Shown here: piece after piece, positions 59,056 through 64,000 of the stretch
How the letters are laid out: every line of letters begins with the position of its first letter
How positions within the stretch are numbered: the first letter of the stretch is position 1
NCBI RefSeq assembly: GCF_900095695.1
Contig: NZ_FMIQ01000037.1
Coordinates: forward strand, 1 to 64,000
Length of the DNA: 64,000 bases
Direction of reading: 5' to 3'
From: Hafnia alvei
Lineage (GTDB): Bacteria; Pseudomonadota; Gammaproteobacteria; Enterobacterales; Enterobacteriaceae
Program-made: the position numbers and the translations under genes
The notes under the pieces: generated by a model
Database searches by the model: none
What the model was told of the DNA's origin: nothing
Seen by the model: only the letters and a program-made list of their open reading frames with translations

Positions 59056-60381
59056 TTACTTCGGCGCTACCGCGTTACGGCTAGGCACCGTGACGGTTCG
59101 ATTGTGATTCAAACGTTGGATTGCAGGTAGCGCCAGCGCGGCGATTAAGCCACAGGCCGCCGCGGCCGAAAGCCACATTCCCGGCATCGCTTTGTCACCG
59201 GTGGCGTGGATCAGATAGCTGGATATGGCTGGTGTAAATCCGCCGAAAATCGCGGTAGCCAAGCTATAAGCCATGGAGAAGCCTGATGCGCGCACTTCTG
59301 CGGGCATGATTTCGGTGAGGCATACCACCATCGCGCCGTTGTAGCTGGCATACATAAACGACAGCCACAGTTCAACTTCAATCAAATGCGCAAAGCTTGG
59401 ATGTGCTACCAGCCAGTTCAACGATGGATAGGACGTTAGCAGCATCAACGCGCTAAACAGCAACAGCAATGGCCGCCGTCCTACTTTGTCTGACAGCGCG
59501 CCCATCACCGGCAGCCAGAACAGGTTTGAAATTCCCACCAACAGCGTGACTAAAAAGCTTTGCTGAGCGGTAAACTGCAACACCGTTTTGCCATAGGTTG
59601 GTGTGAAGGCCGTGATGAGATAGAACGACACCGTGGTGGTCACCACCATAAACATGCCAACCAAAACCAATTGCCAGTTACTCGCCACTGAACGGGTAAT
59701 TTCGCTCATGCTTGGGCGATGTTTGCGTTGGTTAAACGCCTTGGTTTCCTCCAACATACGACGGATATAAAACAAGAAAGGCACAATCAGGCAACCCACG
59801 ATAAACGGAATGCGCCAACCCCACTCGGTCATCACGCTCTTCCCAAGGTACTGATTTAATCCCACGCCCAGCAATGCTGCAAAAATAACGGCAATTTGTT
59901 GGCTGCCGGATTGCCAGCTAACGTAGAACCCTTTGCGATCTTTCGGGGCAATCTCGGACAGGTAGACCGACACACCGCCCAGTTCCACACCGGCGGAAAA
60001 CCCCTGGAGCAGGCGGCCCGCCAGAATCAGCAGGGGCGCAGCCATGCCGATACTGTGGTACGACGGCGTACAGGCGATAGTCAATGTTCCCAGCGCCATC
60101 AGGCCTAAGGTAATCAATAAACCCCGGCGGCGACCGTGATGGTCAATATAGGCACCCAGCACAATCGCACCCAGAGGTCGCATTAAGAAGCCTGCACCGA
60201 AGGTCATCAGCGTTAGCATTAACGAGGCAAAGGGGCTTTGGGTAGGGAAAAAGGTTTCGGCTATCGCGCTGGCGTAATAGCCAAACACCATAAAATCATA
60301 CATCTCGAGAAAGTTACCGCTCGTTACGCGGAATACGGTTCGGGCGTTAGCCTGAGAGGGCTTTGAGGCAGATGAAGTCAT
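59056..60381 (-). CDS. MHS-family tricarboxylate:H+ symporter (TcuC/CitA-like)
   Basis: A 441-residue, twelve-helix MFS protein of the metabolite:H+ symporter family. [94 protein letters not shown] and [14 protein letters not shown] resemble Salmonella TcuC (tricarballylate) most, then CitA (citrate). No tcuA, tcuB, tcuR or citrate-utilisation gene is adjacent, so the substrate could be either or another tricarboxylate. RBS AGGAAG precedes ATG 60381. Confidence 0.88.
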   Translation of the reverse strand: MTSSASKPSQANARTVFRVTSGNFLEMYDFMVFGYYASAIAETFFPTQSPFASLMLTLMTFGAGFLMRPLGAIVLGAYIDHHGRRRGLLITLGLMALGTLTIACTPSYHSIGMAAPLLILAGRLLQGFSAGVELGGVSVYLSEIAPKDRKGFYVSWQSGSQQIAVIFAALLGVGLNQYLGKSVMTEWGWRIPFIVGCLIVPFLFYIRRMLEETKAFNQRKHRPSMSEITRSVASNWQLVLVGMFMVVTTTVSFYLITAFTPTYGKTVLQFTAQQSFLVTLLVGISNLFWLPVMGALSDKVGRRPLLLLFSALMLLTSYPSLNWLVAHPSFAHLIEVELWLSFMYASYNGAMVVCLTEIMPAEVRASGFSMAYSLATAIFGGFTPAISSYLIHATGDKAMPGMWLSAAAACGLIAALALPAIQRLNHNRTVTVPSRNAVAPK

Positions 60382-60580
60382 ATGTTACTTCCTGTGTTTT
60401 TGTTTGCATTTTTTTTACAAGTTAATCACCGCCGAAAGTGTGATGTTGGTAGGTGTTTCTTTTTTGTGCATAAAAACCAATGTAACGATCTGTAAAATAG
60501 AGCGCTTGTTTTTTCATAAAATCCCGTAACGCGGCGCGAATCACAGAAGTGAAAATCAGCTGTTGGCAATTTGGTTTATT

Positions 60581-60610
60581 TTGACAATACTGTTTATGGA
60601 TACAGTATTT
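60581..60610 (+). promoter_or_regulatory. LexA (SOS) box over the sbmC promoter
   Basis: TACTGT-TTATGGAT-ACAGTA at 60588-60607 has both LexA half-sites perfect with the correct 8-base spacer. TTGACA at 60581-60586 is a consensus -35 box directly beside it, so LexA would cover the promoter. The E. coli sbmC gene is SOS-induced. Confidence 0.92.
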
Positions 60611-60637
60611 CACTTGGCAATGAGAGAGGGCGTTACA

Positions 60638-61108
60638 ATGGAAATGATTGTAGAGCAGCGCGCCGAGCGCATTTTCGCGGGTATTCGCATGGTGGGGCCG
60701 TTAGACCAAAATGTGGGTGTCGGTTTCCAGAAACTATATCAGTGGATTGATAATAATAAGGTGGATGAAAACGGTGACTGGATTGCGATCTATTACGACA
60801 ATCCAGAAGAAGTTCCACCGGAAGAGATGCGCGTTGATACCGCGATTACCGTCGAGCCTGATTTTGTTTTACCGGCCAATAGCGAAGGGGTTCGCATTGA
60901 TACCTTGAAAGGCGGCTTATACGCGGTGGCGCAGGCGCATGTTGAAGACGGTGATTTTGGTCGCCCGTGGATGGAGTTTTTCAACGAAGTGCTGCCAAGA
61001 AGCGGCTACGTGCCGATTAACGCGCCATGTTTTGAAAAATACCACAACGATGGAACTGAAAGCGGCATCTGGGATTTTGAAATGTGTGTGCCTGTACAGA
61101 AGGCATAA
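60638..61108 (+). CDS. sbmC: DNA gyrase inhibitor SbmC (GyrI-like)
   Basis: A 156-residue GyrI-fold protein. RIFAGIRMVGPLDQNVGVGFQKLYQWID, WIAIYYDNPEEVPPEEMRVDTAITV, GVRIDTLKGGLYAVAQAHV and PCFEKYHNDG match E. coli SbmC (157 aa). SbmC protects gyrase from microcin B17 and quinolones. I start it at ATG 60638 with GAGAGGG upstream; the frame reaching 60563 overlaps the SOS box and is dismissed. Confidence 0.92.
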   Translation: MEMIVEQRAERIFAGIRMVGPLDQNVGVGFQKLYQWIDNNKVDENGDWIAIYYDNPEEVPPEEMRVDTAITVEPDFVLPANSEGVRIDTLKGGLYAVAQAHVEDGDFGRPWMEFFNEVLPRSGYVPINAPCFEKYHNDGTESGIWDFEMCVPVQKA

Positions 61109-61179
61109 TATATTTTCTTTATTATCGACTGGGAAAATGCGCAGAGGGAATACGGGATGATATGCGTGTGTGAAGTGAT

Positions 61180-62046
61180 ATGTCGCTGACGGCTCATCCG
61201 TTTTTCACTGAGTTATTAAGTGGGCTGGTTTTGAATCCTCAGCAGCTCAAGCACACATACTTTGCTCAGCGTTCGCGTGATAGCCAAGGCCATTCGTTAG
61301 GGAATAGCCTTGGTGCGAAATTCCCGCGTCTTGAGATTGTTTTACGCGGCAGCTATACGGCAGAAAAGCCCGCTGGCACGAGCATCACGTTGGCTCACGG
61401 CGAAGCGTTGTTTATTCCTGCATTTGCTAGCAGCCAGCCGACGTGGGACAAGGATGTATTATTGCTTAGCGTGCTGTTTGCGCCGTCCTACATTGGTTTT
61501 CATTTCTTTGATAAACGCGCTACGACGGCGGGTTTTCATCGTTTAAGAACGCTGGAAATAACCCAACAAAATGCCGAAGAGAGTGAACATATTTTACAGG
61601 CGCTAAACGCGTTGGCGGCAAGAACGGCAGATCCTGATATTGGTCGTTATTTGGTTCTGAGTTTGCTGCATGTTTGCCGTAACCAGTTGGCCTTACCGTT
61701 GGCAAATAAAATGCAGCGCGGTGCCTTTTTATATAAAAGTATCTGTACCTACGTTCAGGATAATTTTTCCAGTGCGTTAACCCGTGAAAATACCGCGGTC
61801 ATGTTTAATATCAGCGCTAATCATCTGTCTCGTATTTTTCAGCAAGAGGGAAGTATGAGCTTTATTGACTATCTGCACTGGGTGCGGTTGGGCAAAGCCA
61901 AGATGATCTTGCAGAAATACCATTTGAACGTGAACGAAGTGGCCCACCGCTGTGGTTATAGCGATGCGAGCTACTTTTGCCGCCTGTTCAAGCGGCAGTT
62001 TGAGATAACGCCCTCGGAATACCGAGAGCGTTTCCTGTCGAGTTAA
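61180..62046 (+). CDS. AraC-family regulator (YpdC-like)
   Basis: A 288-residue regulator with an N-terminal cupin-like sensing part (about 45-110) and a C-terminal double helix-turn-helix (NFSSALTRENTAVMFNISANHLSRIFQQEGSMSFIDYLHWVRLGKAKMIL... VNEVAHRCGYSDASYFCRLFKRQFEITPSEYRERF). Its place, convergent with a fryA-type PTS gene and overlapping it by four bases at the stops, is that of E. coli ypdC. The E. coli function is unknown. Confidence 0.85.
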   Translation: MSLTAHPFFTELLSGLVLNPQQLKHTYFAQRSRDSQGHSLGNSLGAKFPRLEIVLRGSYTAEKPAGTSITLAHGEALFIPAFASSQPTWDKDVLLLSVLFAPSYIGFHFFDKRATTAGFHRLRTLEITQQNAEESEHILQALNALAARTADPDIGRYLVLSLLHVCRNQLALPLANKMQRGAFLYKSICTYVQDNFSSALTRENTAVMFNISANHLSRIFQQEGSMSFIDYLHWVRLGKAKMILQKYHLNVNEVAHRCGYSDASYFCRLFKRQFEITPSEYRERFLSS

Positions 62047-64000
62047 AAGGTTAATTCGCTTTGTAGCAGCGAGAGAATGGCTTCTGCGTTGGGTGCTGAG
62101 CGCATCGCTTCGCGAAACTCTTTCTTCACTAATTTACGCGCGAGCTGGGAAAAGACTTTAACGTGACTAACGCTGTCTTGTGCGCCTAGAGTCAGCATAA
62201 TAACGAAATCGACCTCACCCATTTCTGACTGCCAATCAATAACGTTTTCGAGCCGAGCAATGCTGATACTGGAGTGTTTAATATGAGTCGATTTGGTGTG
62301 CGGAATGGCAAAGCCAAAGCCGACGCCGGTGGTGACGATATCTTCACGCTGCCAGATATCCTCTTCCAGTTCGGTAGGATGATCGGTGCGATCCTGAATG
62401 GCTAAATTGCCGCACAGGTATTGAATCACCTGTTCTTTATTCGTCAGGTGAGCGGGAACGATAATATTCTCTAGCGCCAGCAACGGTTTCTGATCTGCGG
62501 GGATCGCCTGCGTATCCAGTAACGCTTCAATATCGTTAGCCGATTTGCACTCACAGGCGCGGTTGGCCAGTGCTACGCACTCTTCGGCGCTGAGTTTGCG
62601 TGCCAGCTCTTTAATCGCCGGAATGCGCGCGCCGCTCATGCTGAGCTCGTCTAAACCTAGACCAATCAGCAGAGGCAGATAACGAGGTTCCCCACCGAGC
62701 TCACCGCACAGTCCCACCCAGCGTTCACGTCGATGCGCGACGTCGATAATCTGGCGCAGCATACGCAGAAACGAAGGGGTAATCGGATTATAAAGGTGCG
62801 CGACGCGCTGGTTATTGCGATCGACGGCATACAGATATTGCGTCATATCGTTGGAACCAATGCTAAAGAAATCAACCTCATCGCAGAAGTGGTCGATGAT
62901 AAAACACACCGATGGCACTTCAACCATAATACCGAGCTCTAGGGTTTCGGCGTATCGCAAACCTTCTGCTTTCAGCGAGCGCTGAGCCGAGGCAATTTGC
63001 TGTTTTACCCACAGAATTTCATCGAGCGTGTGTACCATTGGGATCATTAAACGCGCATACCCGGTGGTTGCCGCTCGAAGTATGGCGCGCAGCTGAATGG
63101 TAAATAGCTCGGTAAACTCGGGATAAATGCGCACCGCGCGATAGCCAAGAAACGGATTTTCTTCTTGAGGGATATTCAGGTAGCTGATTTTTTTGTCGCC
63201 GCCGATATCCATGGTACGAAAAATCACGGGATGGGTGCCCGCATTCATCAACACCTGCTGGTAGGCTTCAAACTGTTCTTGTTCATCGGGCGCTTTATCG
63301 CGGTCCATAAACAACATTTCGGTGCGAAATAGGCCAATGCCTTCCGCCCCTTGGCTAAACGCCGCGGGGGCTTCTTGCGCAGTACCAATGTTGGCACCTA
63401 TTTCAATGCAGCGCCCATCCTGCGTGACCGCTGGAAGATCCGCCATTTTCAGCTGACGTGCACGGTTTTGTTGTTCCAGCCCAAGTGCAACAGAGAAATA
63501 CCCACTGACGTCTTCGTTGGGCTCAATCACTAGAATGCCGGCCTGCGCGTCGATAAAGACGGTCTTATCATCTAAGTGTTGCAAGGCCGACAGTTCGATC
63601 CCCGACAGCACGGGAATGCCCAACGAGCGCGCTAAAATGAGCGTATGCGAGGTGCGCCCGGTTTGCGTTAACACCATTCCTGCCAGTAGCTGTTTGTCTA
63701 AGCTTAAAAACTGACTCGGCGTGATATCTTCGGCGGCAATAATCGTCGGTTTATGCAAAACAAGGGGATCACCCAAATTGACGTTGGGATAGGCGACGTG
63801 CAGTAATTGAGCGGTAATGTCTCTAATGTCTTGCACGCGCTCGCGCAGGTACTCACTCGCCGACATGGCTAATTTGCCGCACACTTCTTCCATGCTTTCA
63901 ATGGCTGCGGTCGCCAGACTGCACTTTCTCTGATTCAGATGACGCAAAATGTTTTGGCTAAATTCTTTGTCCTGAATCAGCGAGAGATGCGCATTGACAA
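62043..64000 (-). CDS. fryA: Multiphosphoryl transfer protein FryA (EI-EIIA part), truncated by the window
   Basis: The frame stays open to the window edge (…VNAHLSLIQDKEFSQN…), so the N-terminus, which carries an HPr domain in E. coli FryA (831 aa), is outside. Present are the enzyme I domain with the phospho-histidine in TQTGRTSHTLILARSLGIPVLSG, the PEP-binding GIGLFRTEMLFM and FSIGSNDMTQYLYAVDRNN, the catalytic cysteine in VGLCGELGGEP, and a C-terminal EIIA-fructose domain (about the last 145 residues) with histidine in GFAIPHTKSTHI. It starts fructose-type PTS phosphorylation from PEP. Confidence 0.93.
   Translation of the reverse strand, partial: VNAHLSLIQDKEFSQNILRHLNQRKCSLATAAIESMEEVCGKLAMSASEYLRERVQDIRDITAQLLHVAYPNVNLGDPLVLHKPTIIAAEDITPSQFLSLDKQLLAGMVLTQTGRTSHTLILARSLGIPVLSGIELSALQHLDDKTVFIDAQAGILVIEPNEDVSGYFSVALGLEQQNRARQLKMADLPAVTQDGRCIEIGANIGTAQEAPAAFSQGAEGIGLFRTEMLFMDRDKAPDEQEQFEAYQQVLMNAGTHPVIFRTMDIGGDKKISYLNIPQEENPFLGYRAVRIYPEFTELFTIQLRAILRAATTGYARLMIPMVHTLDEILWVKQQIASAQRSLKAEGLRYAETLELGIMVEVPSVCFIIDHFCDEVDFFSIGSNDMTQYLYAVDRNNQRVAHLYNPITPSFLRMLRQIIDVAHRRERWVGLCGELGGEPRYLPLLIGLGLDELSMSGARIPAIKELARKLSAEECVALANRACECKSANDIEALLDTQAIPADQKPLLALENIIVPAHLTNKEQVIQYLCGNLAIQDRTDHPTELEEDIWQREDIVTTGVGFGFAIPHTKSTHIKHSSISIARLENVIDWQSEMGEVDFVIMLTLGAQDSVSHVKVFSQLARKLVKKEFREAMRSAPNAEAILSLLQSELTF

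Noticed and set aside
1-64000. Prophage, integron, transposon or genomic island with integrase
   Set aside because: No integrase, transposase, phage gene, tRNA-linked direct repeat or toxin-antitoxin pair was seen. The accessory parts are limited to the zir-like block, single genes and small repeats.

Overview
The window is chromosomal DNA from a gamma-proteobacterium of the order Enterobacterales. Nearly every gene has a clear E. coli counterpart, and operons such as cysJIH, thiMD, narXL-narK-narGHJI, mdtABCD-baeSR-yegPQ-cyaR and rdgC-mak keep the E. coli order. The blocks come from places far apart on the E. coli map. Together with several private multi-hairpin repeats and ERIC elements, this points to a relative outside Escherichia/Salmonella. 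A Hafnia/Obesumbacterium-type organism is my best guess, from memory of protein similarity and not from any search.

Layout. 0.1-2.5 kb: alaC, a DUF883 membrane-anchored protein, queD. 3.0-7.6 kb: cysJ-cysI-cysH sulfite/PAPS reduction. 7.8-11.3 kb: dld, then a TPP riboswitch and thiM-thiD. 11.5-16.9 kb: an IprA-like regulator and a three-gene inverse-autotransporter locus that resembles Salmonella zirT-zirS-zirU, with secreted Ig-like, BIG2 and C-type-lectin-like modules. 16.9-19.3 kb: an unknown gene, an Ivy-type lysozyme inhibitor and a DsbA paralogue. 19.4-31.5 kb: the nitrate cluster narL-narX / narK / (unknown secreted protein) / narGHJI, with clear FNR sites. 31.7-33.8 kb: a LysR regulator and class I aldolase fbaB. 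34-40 kb: the rspA-rspB-transporter-ydfI-rspR sugar-acid cluster. 40-55 kb: yegS, the CyaR sRNA, trhP (yegQ), yegP, baeRS and the mdtABCD RND efflux operon. 55-64 kb: an aldo/keto reductase, ppnP, rdgC, mak, a TcuC/CitA-like transporter, SOS-controlled sbmC, an AraC regulator and the PTS protein gene fryA, which runs off the right edge.

The genes form several coherent units: assimilatory sulfate reduction; thiamine salvage under TPP control; anaerobic nitrate sensing, transport and respiration; envelope-stress sensing driving efflux; and aldonate catabolism under a GntR repressor.

The most interesting observations are: (i) the split invasin-like locus, in which the outer-membrane barrel protein and two separately exported proteins share domains; (ii) a roughly 210-bp multi-hairpin repeat found once inside cysJIH and once inside mdtABCD, whose two copies keep the same hairpins with different, compensating stem sequences; (iii) a second hairpin-cluster repeat whose architecture also appears as the insert of a 198-bp ERIC element; and (iv) a CyaR sRNA whose CRP site, -10 box and start are spaced as expected. 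No tRNA, rRNA, CRISPR array, transposase or prophage gene was seen.
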